Shown: one piece after another, positions 18,218 to 27,257 of the stretch | How the letters are laid out: each line of letters opens with the position of its first letter | Numbering within the stretch: position 1 is the first letter of the stretch | Source: Chitinophagaceae bacterium | GTDB lineage: Bacteria; Bacteroidota; Bacteroidia; Chitinophagales; Chitinophagaceae | Assembly: GCA_947455215.1 (NCBI GenBank) | Contig: CANGNA010000020.1 | Coordinates: forward strand, 1-64,000 | Direction of reading: 5' to 3' | DNA length: 64,000 bases | Made by a program: the position numbers and the translations under genes | Notes under the pieces: generated by a model | The model's database searches: none | What the model saw: only the letters and a program-made list of their open reading frames with translations | What the model was told of the DNA's origin: nothing

Positions 18218-19261
18218 ATGTTCAGGCGCAGCATAGTGTGCATATTACTGATGGCCGTGGCCCGACAAGCCCCGGCACAGGTGGTAGTGCTGCACCATAA
18301 TAAGAAGAGCCCCGAATACATCCGCGACCTGTATAAGCAATACCTGGTGGTAAGGGCCTATGAGTCTACCAAATTCAATAATTTCCGGTTTATTGATGGC
18401 GGCAGCAAGGTGGTTTATAAACCCAACGAACATAATAATATAGGATTGGGCGTTACCTATAAATATATCAGCCTGAACCTGGGATTCCACGTGCCGTTTG
18501 CCGACAAGGATAATGACATCTATGGCAAAACCCGGCAGGTAGACCTGCAAACGCACATATACAGCCATAAGTATATTATAGACTTCTTTGGCCAGTTTTA
18601 CCGTGGCTTCTACCTCAACAACCCCGAGGTGCGCACCGGCTATACTGCTGGAGACCCTATAAAACGGCCCGATATGCGCAGCCGCGATGTGAGCCTTTCG
18701 GTACAATATATATTTAATAATAAGCGGTTCTCTTATAATGCACCCACTTATCAAAACGAGATACAGCAAAAAAGCGCCGGCTCCTTTATTGCAGGGGCAG
18801 GCGTATACTATGAAAATATACTTGCCGATGCGCCTATATTACCCCTGGACCTTGCAGACAGGACATTCTTCCGGCAAGACACCTTTAACAAGGCAGCACA
18901 TATTGGTATAGCCGCCAGCTTTGGCTACGGTTATACACTGGTGATCTATAAATACTTCTTTGCTACGGCAATACTTTCGGGCGGGGCGGGCGTGGGCTAT
19001 TCCTCGCTCACGCAGGCCGACGGAGGAACCCATGGCAGCTGGGCACCCAGGGTTGATGCTAACCTGCGGTGCGCTGCGGGCTATAATTACGGCCGCTATT
19101 TTGCCGGCATAACCTACCTCAGACTCCAATCTACCGCCGGCAGTGCCTACCCTGCCGCGTGGCTGCAAACCAACCGCGGCAATTTCCGGGTGATAGTGGC
19201 CAAACGCTTCCGTTACCGGAAAGAGCTGCTGCCAAAGCAGGGAGTGATAAAAACCGATTGA
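18218..19261 (+). CDS. DUF4421 outer-membrane protein
   Basis: About 347 residues from ATG 18218. A signal peptide ([18 protein letters not shown] then Q) is followed by [18 protein letters not shown] and [24 protein letters not shown], characteristic of DUF4421. Alternating hydrophobic strands and the aromatic-rich C-terminal half ([28 protein letters not shown]) suggest a beta-barrel. The function of the family is unknown. Divergent from the TIGR02757 gene. Confidence 0.8.
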   Translation: MFRRSIVCILLMAVARQAPAQVVVLHHNKKSPEYIRDLYKQYLVVRAYESTKFNNFRFIDGGSKVVYKPNEHNNIGLGVTYKYISLNLGFHVPFADKDNDIYGKTRQVDLQTHIYSHKYIIDFFGQFYRGFYLNNPEVRTGYTAGDPIKRPDMRSRDVSLSVQYIFNNKRFSYNAPTYQNEIQQKSAGSFIAGAGVYYENILADAPILPLDLADRTFFRQDTFNKAAHIGIAASFGYGYTLVIYKYFFATAILSGGAGVGYSSLTQADGGTHGSWAPRVDANLRCAAGYNYGRYFAGITYLRLQSTAGSAYPAAWLQTNRGNFRVIVAKRFRYRKELLPKQGVIKTD

Positions 19262-19331
19262 CCCCAGCAAGTGCCGCGGCTATAGGACATGCCATATAAT
19301 TCACTACTTTTACACGTTTTTTACAGCTTTT

Positions 19332-19748
19332 ATGAATAATGATCAGAAACGCCCGGTAAGGGTGTTGGTAGCTAAAGTGGGCCTCGACGGGCACGACCGT
19401 GGCGCCAAGGTAATTGCCACATCGCTGAGAGATGCCGGAATGGAAGTGATATATACCGGCCTGCGCCAGACACCGGAAATGGTGGTGAGTGCTGCCCTGC
19501 AGGAAGATGTGGACGCCATAGGCATCAGCATACTGAGCGGCGCGCACATGACCGTGTTTCCGCGCGTAATAGGCCTGATGAAAGAAAAAGGTCTGGGCGA
19601 CGTCCTGCTGACCGGTGGCGGCATCATACCGGCAGAAGACATGGAAGAGCTGAACAAACTGGGCGTGGGCAAGCTGTTTGCACCGGGTGCCCACACATCG
19701 GAAGTAGCTACTTATATACAGGAGTGGGTAGCAACACACCGCAGATAA
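19332..19748 (+). CDS. Stand-alone B12-binding domain (acyl-CoA mutase small subunit-like)
   Basis: A protein of 138 residues consisting only of a cobalamin-binding domain. The DxHxxG motif is present as DGHDRG at about residue 21, where the His supplies the lower axial ligand, followed by SILSGAHMT and LLTGGGIIP of the Rossmann fold. It most resembles the C-terminal domain of methylmalonyl- and isobutyryl-CoA mutases. As in split mutases it needs a separate TIM-barrel subunit, which is not in this window. The enoyl-CoA hydratase gene starts 26 bp downstream, supporting a role in acyl-CoA metabolism. Confidence 0.87.
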   Translation: MNNDQKRPVRVLVAKVGLDGHDRGAKVIATSLRDAGMEVIYTGLRQTPEMVVSAALQEDVDAIGISILSGAHMTVFPRVIGLMKEKGLGDVLLTGGGIIPAEDMEELNKLGVGKLFAPGAHTSEVATYIQEWVATHRR

Positions 19749-19773
19749 CACTATAATAAAAGCACATTTTTAT

Positions 19774-20553
19774 ATGTATAACACCATACTTACATCGCTG
19801 GAGAACGGCATATTCACCATTACCATCAATCGCCCCGACAAAATGAATGCCCTGAACAAGGACGTGATCAACGAGGTGGGCGCTGCTATGGAAGAAGTGT
19901 ATACCAACCCCGACATCAAATCGGCAATAATAACAGGCTCGGGCGAAAAAGCCTTTGTTGCCGGTGCAGATATATCGGAGTTCACCTCGTTGCGCAAAGA
20001 GGGCGGCTCGGCCCTGGCACAGCGTGGTGCCGACCTTGTGTTCAACAAAATAGAGAACTGCCCTAAGCCGGTGGTAGCTGCTGTTAACGGCTTTTCGCTG
20101 GGTGGCGGTTGCGAACTGGCGATGGCCTGCCATTTCCGTGTAGCATCGGAGAATGCCAAATTTGGCCAGCCCGAGGTGAACCTGGGCCTGATACCCGGCT
20201 ACGGCGGCACACAGCGCCTTACCCAACTGATAGGTAAAGGCAAGTGCATGGAGCTGATGATGACGGCTGACATGATAGGCGCCGAAGAAGCCAAAGCGTT
20301 GGGCCTGGTGAACCACGTGTTCCCTATTGCTGACCTGCTGCCTAAAACAAAAGAGATCCTGAACAAGATACAGACCAAGGCCCCGCTGGCCATTACCCAT
20401 ATCATCAACCTGGTGAACCAGGCCGCTAAGTGCGACCCTAAAGGTTTTGATAACGAAATAGATGCATTTGGCGACTGTTTCGACTCCGAAGACAAGGTGG
20501 AAGGAACAGCAGCGTTCCTGGAAAAAAGAAAACCTGCGTTTAAAGGAAAATAA
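19774..20553 (+). CDS. Enoyl-CoA hydratase/isomerase
   Basis: A crotonase-fold enzyme of 259 residues. The oxyanion-hole segments FVAGADISEF and GGGCELAMACHFRVA are intact. Both catalytic glutamates are present, at about 114 (in CELAMAC) and 134 (in GQPEVNLGLIPGYGG), as in true hydratases. It should hydrate trans-2-enoyl-CoA in beta-oxidation or branched-chain amino acid breakdown. Likely co-transcribed with the B12-binding protein. Confidence 0.92.
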   Translation: MYNTILTSLENGIFTITINRPDKMNALNKDVINEVGAAMEEVYTNPDIKSAIITGSGEKAFVAGADISEFTSLRKEGGSALAQRGADLVFNKIENCPKPVVAAVNGFSLGGGCELAMACHFRVASENAKFGQPEVNLGLIPGYGGTQRLTQLIGKGKCMELMMTADMIGAEEAKALGLVNHVFPIADLLPKTKEILNKIQTKAPLAITHIINLVNQAAKCDPKGFDNEIDAFGDCFDSEDKVEGTAAFLEKRKPAFKGK

Positions 20554-20585
20554 TTTATTATCTTCAACCTTCAAAATAATTATAC

Positions 20586-21542
20586 ATGCGGGCAGGATAT
20601 ATCCGTAGTCTTATAATAGGGGCCATGGCCGGTATCTTCGCTACTGCGGCATACGCCCAGGATGCGTCGAGGATATACATCGAACCAGATGGGTGGTCGA
20701 TAGGTATGAACCTTGGCACTACCGACATGTGGGGCGATGTAGGCACCAAAACGATCCCCGATCACTACTCCAACAGCAAATATCTTGATAAGGTGTTTGC
20801 TATGGGTGGCATGTTTGGCCGCTATTCTATTCACCCTTGCCTGGCAGTAAGGTTTGGCCTTAACTATGGTACAATATACGCCAGTGACGAGTGGAACTAC
20901 GATAAGGCACAATACGCTACTACACAAGGGGCAGATGCCTATCAGCGCTATGCCCGCCAGCAGAAGTCGAAATCCAGCATTTTCGAAAGTTATGTGATGA
21001 TGGAGTTCTCTCCGTTACGCTACAACCCGGAATCTGTAAGGGCTAACCGGAAGGGACAGGTGATCTTCGGGCTGGGCCTGGGGTATTTCCACTTCACACC
21101 AAAGAGCACTGTAGGCCTGGGCACAAAATATGTGAACATTTACGACCTGCATATTGAAGGTGATGGCTTTGGCAGCGGCTTCCCGCCAACATATTCGCTC
21201 TGGCAGTTTTGTATCCCTATGAGCATTGGCTACCGCTGGGATCTTGGCAAACACATTAACCTGGGCTTCGAATTCATGTACCGCAAAACATTTACAGACT
21301 ACCTGGATGGCGTGAGCGGCAAGTATATCGACAAGGCAGAATATGCCAAGCACCTGTCGCCATCAGAAGCGGCTGATGCGGCGTTGATACAGGATAAGGC
21401 ATACTACAACAACCTGGCACAGCCCAATGTGGCGGGTAACATCCGCGGCAACTCTGCCGATAAGGATGGATACTCTTCCATCAACATTACCTTATATTAT
21501 AAAGTGCTGAGCCGCGTAGGTAAGTGGTGGCAGAAGTATTAA
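20586..21542 (+). CDS. Predicted outer-membrane beta-barrel protein
   Basis: A protein of 318 residues with a signal peptide (SLIIGAMAGIFATAAYAQ) and no recognised family beyond a general barrel character: repeated amphipathic strands with Gly/Tyr/Phe, for example VIFGLGLGYFHFTPKS, SIGYRWDLGKHINLGFEFMYRKTF and a C-terminal SSINITLYYKV. It starts with INIGTTDMWGDVGT-like residues (SIGMNLGTTDMWGDVGT) seen in many Bacteroidota PorT-like barrels. A terminator follows. Confidence 0.7.
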   Translation: MRAGYIRSLIIGAMAGIFATAAYAQDASRIYIEPDGWSIGMNLGTTDMWGDVGTKTIPDHYSNSKYLDKVFAMGGMFGRYSIHPCLAVRFGLNYGTIYASDEWNYDKAQYATTQGADAYQRYARQQKSKSSIFESYVMMEFSPLRYNPESVRANRKGQVIFGLGLGYFHFTPKSTVGLGTKYVNIYDLHIEGDGFGSGFPPTYSLWQFCIPMSIGYRWDLGKHINLGFEFMYRKTFTDYLDGVSGKYIDKAEYAKHLSPSEAADAALIQDKAYYNNLAQPNVAGNIRGNSADKDGYSSINITLYYKVLSRVGKWWQKY

Positions 21543-21561
21543 TAAACAACATTTCATAATA

Positions 21562-21589
21562 AAAGCTGTGGCAGTTGCCGCAGCTTTTT
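21562..21589 (+). terminator. Terminator after the barrel-protein gene
   Basis: Arms AAAGCTGTGGCA/TGCCGCAGCTTT (one G-T pair), tight loop, then a T-run; 20 bp after the stop. Confidence 0.85.
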
Positions 21590-21619
21590 ACATTGTACTC
21601 ATTTCAAATCAACATTTTC

Positions 21620-22342
21620 ATGAAATTATCAGGCAATAAAATATTGATCACCGGTGGCGCAAGTGGCATAGGGCTGGGACTTACAGAACGTTTTATAGCA
21701 GATGGTAATACCGTTATCATCTGCGGCAGGCGTGCCGATGTATTGCAGGCTGTTGCAGAAAAAGATCCTTCCATTATCACCCGCGTGTGCGACCTGGCCA
21801 ACGAGAGCCACCGAACAGCACTGTATCAGTGGGTTGCCGAGCAGCACCCCGACCTTAACGTGCTGGTAAACAATGCAGGTATACAAAACTGGATGGGCGT
21901 AGACGATGCCGACTTTTACCAGAAAGCGGAGGCCGAGGTAACCACTAATGTATTGGCCCCGGTTCACCTGTCTACGCTTTTTGCACAGCTACCATCGCTA
22001 ACCACCATTATGAACGTAACGTCGGGCCTGGCATTTGTGCAGCTGGCAAAGGTGCCGGTATACTGTGCGACCAAAGCATTCTTCCATTCGTACACCTTAT
22101 CGCTCCGCCACCTGCTGCAACCTAAAGGCATAGAGGTAGTAGAGATCATCCCCCCGGCACTGAACACAGACCTTGGCGGTAAGGGCATTCACGATTCTGC
22201 TCCGCCGGTAAGTGCATTCATAGCTGCCATATTCGAACAATTGAAGGATGGCAAAAATGAACTGACGTTCGGCATGAGCGAAGCTATGTCTAAAGCCGGA
22301 CCGGAGGAGATAAAACAGGTGTTTGCACGTATGAACGGGTAA
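21620..22342 (+). CDS. SDR-family oxidoreductase (DltE-like)
   Basis: About 240 residues from ATG 21620; the upstream extension overlaps the terminator. A classical short-chain dehydrogenase: cofactor motif TGGASGIGLGL near residue 9, NNAG in the fourth strand, and catalytic YxxxK as YCATK. The segment after this (HLLQPKGIEVVEIIPPALNTDLGG) and overall length match DltE-like SDRs. Substrate not predictable. Confidence 0.88.
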   Translation: MKLSGNKILITGGASGIGLGLTERFIADGNTVIICGRRADVLQAVAEKDPSIITRVCDLANESHRTALYQWVAEQHPDLNVLVNNAGIQNWMGVDDADFYQKAEAEVTTNVLAPVHLSTLFAQLPSLTTIMNVTSGLAFVQLAKVPVYCATKAFFHSYTLSLRHLLQPKGIEVVEIIPPALNTDLGGKGIHDSAPPVSAFIAAIFEQLKDGKNELTFGMSEAMSKAGPEEIKQVFARMNG

Positions 22343-22351
22343 TAATTGAGA

Positions 22352-22534
22352 TCAGTCTGCTATCTCGGCAAAACTGTCTCCACACCCGGCTATGTCCTCG
22401 TTGCTTTCCGACTGCTTATCATCGGGATCTATGCCCCCATGCGCTTCGTTGTTACAGTTGCTTATTGTTTCCATAGCTTTTTCCGGTGCATATAAAAACA
22501 ATATACCAACCACAAAGGAACCGATGAATACCAT
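22352..22534 (-). CDS. Small single-span membrane protein, uncertain
   Basis: About 60 residues from ATG 22534 (a TTG adds nine more). One hydrophobic helix at the start (MVFIGSFVVGILFLYAPEKA) is followed by a short acidic, Cys-containing tail (CNNEAHGGIDPDDKQSESNED). No homologue recognised. It is convergent with the SDR and fills an otherwise empty gap. It may be spurious. Confidence 0.35.
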   Translation of the reverse strand: MVFIGSFVVGILFLYAPEKAMETISNCNNEAHGGIDPDDKQSESNEDIAGCGDSFAEIAD

Positions 22535-22795
22535 CCTTAGCAAAGAGTGTGCTGCGTTCAAGATATTAATTAAATATCACCTGGTTTTCAGAACCTTTGA
22601 TACTACCTCATCTTTAGTATATTTGTCACAAAAATTCTGTTAACTTGCCTATAGGCAACGATGCAATATTTCTTTCAATTACAGCCCGGCATATTGTACG
22701 GAACTTATTGTTGATGAATTAGTGTACAATCAAAAGTTAGGCATAAATACAAAGCACCTCCATTATATATCGTTATATCATACGAACGCAGATAA

Positions 22796-23479
22796 ATGAA
22801 AAAGATAGCCATACTACAGTCTAATTATATACCCTGGAAAGGATATTTTGATATAATCAGATCAGTAGATGAGTTTATCATATACGATGACGTTCAATAT
22901 ACCCGGAGTGACTGGAGAAACAGAAATAAAATAAAAACACCTAAAGGGTCGGCGTGGCTAAGTATATCGGTGGGTAAGCATTATCACAATATAAATGAGA
23001 CAAAGGTCTCTGACCCTGGTTGGGGTAAAAGCCACTGGGCAACGCTAAAACAGGTATATGGGAAAGCACCATGCTTCAAAGAAATGATGGAGCCATTTGA
23101 GCAGTTCTATCTTACCACAACAGAGGAATATTTAAGCCAGATCAACTACCAGCTTATCAATATCATCAATAATGCGCTGGGTATCACTACAAAGTTGAGT
23201 TGGTCGACAGATTATAATCTTATTGAAGGCAAAACAGCACGGCTTGTTGATCTTGTTAAACAGGCAGGTGGTAATGAATACCTATCGGGGCCGGCTGCTA
23301 AAGACTACCTGGAAGTAGACCTGTTTACTAACGAGAATATAAAGGTGAGTTGGATGGATTATTCCGGCTATCCGGAATATCATCAGTTATTTCCTCCTTT
23401 TGAACATGGAGTAACGGTTCTGGACCTTCTTTTTAACGAAGGCGGGAATGCGATCAACTACATGAAAAAAATAAATTAA
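22796..23479 (+). CDS. WbqC-like protein
   Basis: A protein of 227 residues of the WbqC-like family (PF08889). It opens with the diagnostic KIAILQSNYIPWKGYFD, followed by DDVQYTRSDWRNRN and later SGPAAKDYLEVDLF and WMDYSGYPEYHQLFPPFEHG. WbqC proteins occur in O-antigen and other surface-glycan loci; their reaction is not settled, and an amino-acid or acyl transfer to amino-sugars has been suggested. It leads a four-gene operon with a GT2, a NeuD-type acetyltransferase and a WecE-like aminotransferase. DNA upstream is notably AT-rich. Confidence 0.88.
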   Translation: MKKIAILQSNYIPWKGYFDIIRSVDEFIIYDDVQYTRSDWRNRNKIKTPKGSAWLSISVGKHYHNINETKVSDPGWGKSHWATLKQVYGKAPCFKEMMEPFEQFYLTTTEEYLSQINYQLINIINNALGITTKLSWSTDYNLIEGKTARLVDLVKQAGGNEYLSGPAAKDYLEVDLFTNENIKVSWMDYSGYPEYHQLFPPFEHGVTVLDLLFNEGGNAINYMKKIN

Positions 23480-23484
23480 TCAGG

Positions 23485-24414
23485 ATGCCACAGATAAGTA
23501 TTGTTACGGCTTTGTATAGATCCTCGGGGTTCCTTGAGGAATTTCTCGAAAAGTGCTACAATGCTGCGGCGCTCATCAACTGTACTGATTTTGAGATCGT
23601 GATGGTCAATGATGGCTCTCCGGATGACTCCCTTAAAAAGGCATTGGAGCTGAAAAAAGCGAAATATAGCAAGGTAAAAGTAGTAGACCTGTCGCGCAAT
23701 TTTGGCCATCATTATGCTTTATTAGCCGGTATTAACTCTGCCAAAGGCGATCATATTTTTTTAATTGACTGCGATCTGGAGATCAGCCCCGAAGTATTGG
23801 TTACCTTTTACGAAAAGATAAAAGCAACTGATTGCGATGTGGTATACGGTTACCAGGAAGAACGGAAGGGGAAATTTGTAGAGAAAAGGCTGGGAGGGAT
23901 GTTCTGGAAGATCTTCAACGCCCTGAGTGACACCAGGGTGCCGGCGAGCATTCTTACCGAACGATTGATGAACAGGAAGTACGTTGATGCTTTGGTGCAG
24001 TTAGGCGATAAAAGCCTTTTCCTGGCCGGGATGTTTCATTGGGCAGGCTTTATACAGGTGGGCATACCGGTTACAAAGCTTTTAAGAAAGGGGCAGTCTA
24101 CGTACACGCTGAAAAAGAGGATAAAACTAGTTATGGAAGCCATTACCACTTTTTCCGGCTTTCCTTTAAAGATCCTGTTCAATTTAGGTTTGGTCATCAC
24201 GTTCTTCAGCTTTATGTTGGGTTGCTTTTTGATCATACGGAAGATCCTGTATCCGTCTAACATTTTGACCGGCTTTACATCACTATCGGTAATGCTGTTG
24301 TTCTCTACAGGTTTAATTATTTTTGCTTTAGGCATTATAGGCGTATATATAGACAAAATTTATACCCAAACAAAAAACCGCCCCACGTACATTATTAAAG
24401 ATATTTACCTGTGA
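23485..24414 (+). CDS. GT2 glycosyltransferase, ArnC/DPM-like with two C-terminal helices
   Basis: A protein of 309 residues. The GT-A domain shows ISIVTALYRSSGFLEEFL, VMVNDGSPDDSL and the metal-binding DCDLE near residue 93. Two membrane helices (LFNLGLVITFFSFMLGCFLI and a second near 275) close the protein, as in ArnC, GtrB and Dpm1-type polyprenyl-phosphate sugar transferases. The expected product is a polyprenyl-phosphate-linked sugar at the inner membrane. It follows wbqC by 5 bp and overlaps the start region of the next gene. Confidence 0.9.
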   Translation: MPQISIVTALYRSSGFLEEFLEKCYNAAALINCTDFEIVMVNDGSPDDSLKKALELKKAKYSKVKVVDLSRNFGHHYALLAGINSAKGDHIFLIDCDLEISPEVLVTFYEKIKATDCDVVYGYQEERKGKFVEKRLGGMFWKIFNALSDTRVPASILTERLMNRKYVDALVQLGDKSLFLAGMFHWAGFIQVGIPVTKLLRKGQSTYTLKKRIKLVMEAITTFSGFPLKILFNLGLVITFFSFMLGCFLIIRKILYPSNILTGFTSLSVMLLFSTGLIIFALGIIGVYIDKIYTQTKNRPTYIIKDIYL

Positions 24415-24416
24415 TC

Positions 24417-25049
24417 ATGAAACGCCTGGCAATTATTGGTTCCGGAGACCTTGGCCAACTGATCGCATATTATGCGCAGTCGGATGGACATTATATAGTA
24501 GCCGGCTTTTTTGATGATTATAAGGAGAAGGGGGGAAATGCAGGCGGCTTTCCGATATTAGGCAAGATCGCCGACATTGAAAATGACTATAGCTCGGGAG
24601 TGTTCGACTGCGTTATAATAGCCATAGGATACAAGCACCTGGCATTTAAAATGCAGCTGTATAATAACCTAAAGGGCAAAGTACCTTTAGGCACAATAGT
24701 GCATAGCAGTTGTTTTGTAGCACCATCCTGTACCATAGGCAATGGCGTGGTAGTGTTACCGCGCTGTACCTTTGATAATAACGTTGTGCTGGAAGACAAC
24801 ATATTCCTTAATATTGGTGTGAACGTGGCACACGACAGCATGATCAAAACCAACTCGTTCATATCCCCGGCGGTATCTATAGCTGGCTTTGCAGTGGTTG
24901 GCGAAAGTTGTAATATCGGTATACATACCACCATAATAGATAATGTTGTTATTTGCAACAATGTTCAAACCGGGGGTGGTGCTGTAGTTGTAAAAAATAT
25001 AGAAATTCCGGGGCTGTACGTTGGCGTTCCGGCAAAAAAGATAAAATAA
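24417..25049 (+). CDS. NeuD-family acetyltransferase (second locus)
   Basis: About 210 residues from ATG 24417; a GTG at 24411 that overlaps the upstream stop is an alternative. The N-terminus KRLAIIGSGDLGQLIAYYAQ is the NeuD/PglD nucleotide-binding segment. The C-terminal half is a hexapeptide left-handed beta-helix (APSCTIGNGVVVLPRCTFDN, NVAHDSM with the catalytic-type His). Paired with the WecE-like aminotransferase, it probably acylates the amino-sugar made there. It is only distantly similar to the paralogue at 8696. Confidence 0.87.
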   Translation: MKRLAIIGSGDLGQLIAYYAQSDGHYIVAGFFDDYKEKGGNAGGFPILGKIADIENDYSSGVFDCVIIAIGYKHLAFKMQLYNNLKGKVPLGTIVHSSCFVAPSCTIGNGVVVLPRCTFDNNVVLEDNIFLNIGVNVAHDSMIKTNSFISPAVSIAGFAVVGESCNIGIHTTIIDNVVICNNVQTGGGAVVVKNIEIPGLYVGVPAKKIK

Positions 25050-25053
25050 CAAT

Positions 25054-26202
25054 ATGAATAGTATCCCATTTAACAAACCATACCTTACGGGCAAGGAAGG
25101 CCACTATATATACCAGGCAGTATTGTCGGGCAAAATATCTGGCGATGGCGTATTCACGAAAAAGTGCCACACGTTTTTCGAGCAGAAGTATGGCTTCAAA
25201 AAAAGCCTGCTTACCACATCGTGCACCGATGCGCTGGAGATGGCCGCTATCCTTATCAACATACAGCCGGGCGATGAAGTGATCATGCCGTCTTACACCT
25301 TTGTGTCTACGTCCAACGCGTTTGTACTACGCGGTGCGCATATTGTATTCTGCGATAGCCGCACAGATCATCCGGGCATGGATGAAGATGCCATAGAAGC
25401 GTTGATCACCCCACGCACAAAGGCGATCGTTCCGGTACATTATGCCGGTATTGCCTGCGATATGGACAAGATCATGGATATTGCCCAAAGACATAACCTA
25501 TTTGTGGTGGAAGATGCGGCACAGGCCATTGATGCTTATTACCTGGGCAAAGATGGCTCTAAAAGGCCCTTGGGCTCTATCGGGCACCTGGCGGCTTTCT
25601 CGTTCCACGAGACAAAGAACATCATGTCTGGGGAGGGCGGTATGCTGGCGATCAACGATGACCGGTTTGTTGATCGCGCAGAGATCATCCGCGAAAAAGG
25701 CACCAACAGAAGCAAGTTCTTCCGCGGAGAAGTAGACAAGTACGGCTGGGTGGATATCGGCAGTTCTTTCCTGCCGTCAGACATCATTGCTGCATTCCTT
25801 TATGCGCAACTCGAAAACCTGGACGACATCCAACGCAAGCGCATGCAGATATGGACCAGCTATTACAATGGGTTAAAAGAACTGCAAGACAATGGGTTCC
25901 TGAAGCTGCCCCCTGCCACGCCATATTCTACCAACAACGCGCACATGTTCTACATCATACTGAATGATGCGGATACAAGAGCAAAACTGATAGACCACCT
26001 TAAGGCAAACGGCATTTATTCTGTATTTCATTACCTGAGCCTGCATAAGAGCCCATTCTATGCCAGCAAGCATACGGGCGGCGAGCTACCTAATTCTGAC
26101 CACTACATGGATTGCCTGCTGAGGCTACCTATGTTTTACGAACTGGAGCCTGCCGATATGGACAGAATAACAGGCACCATCAAGAGCTTTTTTATCAAAT
26201 AA
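25054..26202 (+). CDS. wecE: dTDP-4-amino-4,6-dideoxygalactose transaminase (WecE/RffA-like)
   Basis: A protein of 382 residues. It matches WecE/RffA closely: IPFNKPYLTGKE at the start, SCTDALEMAA, PSYTFVSTSNAFVLRGA, VEDAAQAIDAYYLG with the pyridine Asp near 154, and AFSFHETKN with the Schiff-base Lys near 188. These enzymes convert dTDP-4-keto-6-deoxyglucose to dTDP-Fuc4N using glutamate. The gene closes the WbqC operon and is followed by a strong terminator. Together with the NeuD-like gene the locus could make an N-acylated Fuc4N residue. Confidence 0.92.
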   Translation: MNSIPFNKPYLTGKEGHYIYQAVLSGKISGDGVFTKKCHTFFEQKYGFKKSLLTTSCTDALEMAAILINIQPGDEVIMPSYTFVSTSNAFVLRGAHIVFCDSRTDHPGMDEDAIEALITPRTKAIVPVHYAGIACDMDKIMDIAQRHNLFVVEDAAQAIDAYYLGKDGSKRPLGSIGHLAAFSFHETKNIMSGEGGMLAINDDRFVDRAEIIREKGTNRSKFFRGEVDKYGWVDIGSSFLPSDIIAAFLYAQLENLDDIQRKRMQIWTSYYNGLKELQDNGFLKLPPATPYSTNNAHMFYIILNDADTRAKLIDHLKANGIYSVFHYLSLHKSPFYASKHTGGELPNSDHYMDCLLRLPMFYELEPADMDRITGTIKSFFIK

Positions 26203-26235
26203 CTTTAGCATCGCTAAAGACACACACTAAATACA

Positions 26236-26268
26236 AGGGGCTGCTTTTAAAAAGCAGCCCCTCTTTTT
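26236..26268 (+). terminator. Terminator of the WbqC-WecE operon
   Basis: Long stem AGGGGCTGCTTT/AAAGCAGCCCCT followed by CTTTTTT. Confidence 0.9.
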
Positions 26269-26361
26269 TCCGGTTTGCCCGACAGACCTCTTTCTCCGAT
26301 CCATATACCTCGTACTCTTCCGCCTCCATACAATAACCCTTCACACACTATCGGGTCAAAC

Positions 26362-26667
26362 CTATCGGCCCTGGTATTGCTCTATCAACTGTTTCAGATG
26401 GTGTGCAGGCACCACACCCGACTGACGCCACAGTACATTGCCCTGCTTAAAGATGATAAGCGTGGGCACACCCGATATACTATAAGCCGATGCTGCGCCG
26501 GGGTTACGATCTACATCTATCTTAATGATAGTTGCCTTATCTCCTACACTTCTTTTGAGCTCTTCCAATACAGGTGCCATCATCTTACATGGTCCGCACC
26601 ACTCTGCCGAGAAGTCGACCAGCACGGGCTTTTCATCATTTATTATTTCTGCAAATGTCTTCTGCAT
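26362..26667 (-). CDS. trxA: Thioredoxin
   Basis: A protein of 101 residues without signal peptide. The active site WCGPC is at residues 23-27 ([11 protein letters not shown]) and the cis-Pro motif is GVPTLIIF. A cytosolic disulfide reductase. It is the last gene of a four-gene operon with two rhodaneses and a DUF2892 protein, only 7 bp after the latter. It may therefore reduce sulfur-carrying rhodanese persulfides rather than be the housekeeping thioredoxin. Confidence 0.92.
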   Translation of the reverse strand: MQKTFAEIINDEKPVLVDFSAEWCGPCKMMAPVLEELKRSVGDKATIIKIDVDRNPGAASAYSISGVPTLIIFKQGNVLWRQSGVVPAHHLKQLIEQYQGR

Positions 26668-26674
26668 CTTATTG

Positions 26675-26923
26675 CTATTTTACTTCTTCATAGTCTACAT
26701 CTTCCACACCGGCGCTTCTTGTGGGGCGACGGGTTGGGGCGCAAGCCTGTGTGCCGCAACAACCTGTACCCGTTATGGCCTGGTACAAGAAGAATACACT
26801 TACCAATGCCGGGAATATCTGCATACTGCTTACAGCCTCTGCTCCTATCCACAGGCCTACGGCCAGGCGCAGTATGCGCATCACATCCCACTGGGTACTA
26901 AGCATTTGTTTCAATGTCCTCAT
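26675..26923 (-). CDS. DUF2892/YgaP-like membrane protein
   Basis: A protein of 82 residues with two hydrophobic segments ([36 protein letters not shown]) typical of the DUF2892 domain that forms the membrane half of the rhodanese YgaP. Here the rhodanese is a separate gene upstream, overlapping by 4 bp. A CC pair ([10 protein letters not shown]) sits at the end of the second helix and could carry sulfane sulfur. The tail is Arg/Pro then acidic. Confidence 0.82.
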   Translation of the reverse strand: MRTLKQMLSTQWDVMRILRLAVGLWIGAEAVSSMQIFPALVSVFFLYQAITGTGCCGTQACAPTRRPTRSAGVEDVDYEEVK

Positions 26924-27234
26924 TTTTCGTAGCGTTTCAGGTTGAACCAGCTGCCTGCATTGTGCACTTCGCTATACCCTGCCGACAACAACTGGGAGCG
27001 GGCAGCACCACTGCGCATGCCCGACGCGCAACAGGTGATCACCGGCTTGTCTTTCTTTATCTTACCCATCTGGCTACCAAGCGTGTTCAGTGGTATATTT
27101 ATAGAACCCCTGATGTGGCCGCCGGCATATTCGCCGGGTGTGCGTACATCTACAATAGTGGCACCATTGGCAATGAGCGCACCCAGATCGGCCCTGGGGC
27201 CGCGGTTAAACAATTTCTTAAGTATCTGTAACAT
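26920..27234 (-). CDS. Single-domain rhodanese with N-terminal extension
   Basis: A protein of 104 residues. Domain landmarks are IVDVRTPGEYAGGHIRGSINIP and the active-site loop CCASGMRSG (CxxGxR type), whose Cys would carry persulfide. A short hydrophobic/basic N-terminus (MLQILKKLFNRG) precedes it. It overlaps the DUF2892 gene by 4 bp, implying translational coupling and probably a two-polypeptide version of YgaP. Confidence 0.9.
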   Translation of the reverse strand: MLQILKKLFNRGPRADLGALIANGATIVDVRTPGEYAGGHIRGSINIPLNTLGSQMGKIKKDKPVITCCASGMRSGAARSQLLSAGYSEVHNAGSWFNLKRYEK

Positions 27235-27257
27235 AAATTTTTTGCTTTATTGAGTGA

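Noticed and set aside
19262-19331. Cobalamin riboswitch before the B12-binding gene
   Set aside because: The 70-bp gap is too short for one and shows no B12-box sequence.
19708-20574. 288-codon minus-strand frame opposite the enoyl-CoA hydratase
   Set aside because: The plus-strand protein has complete catalytic motifs; the antisense frame is a composition artefact.
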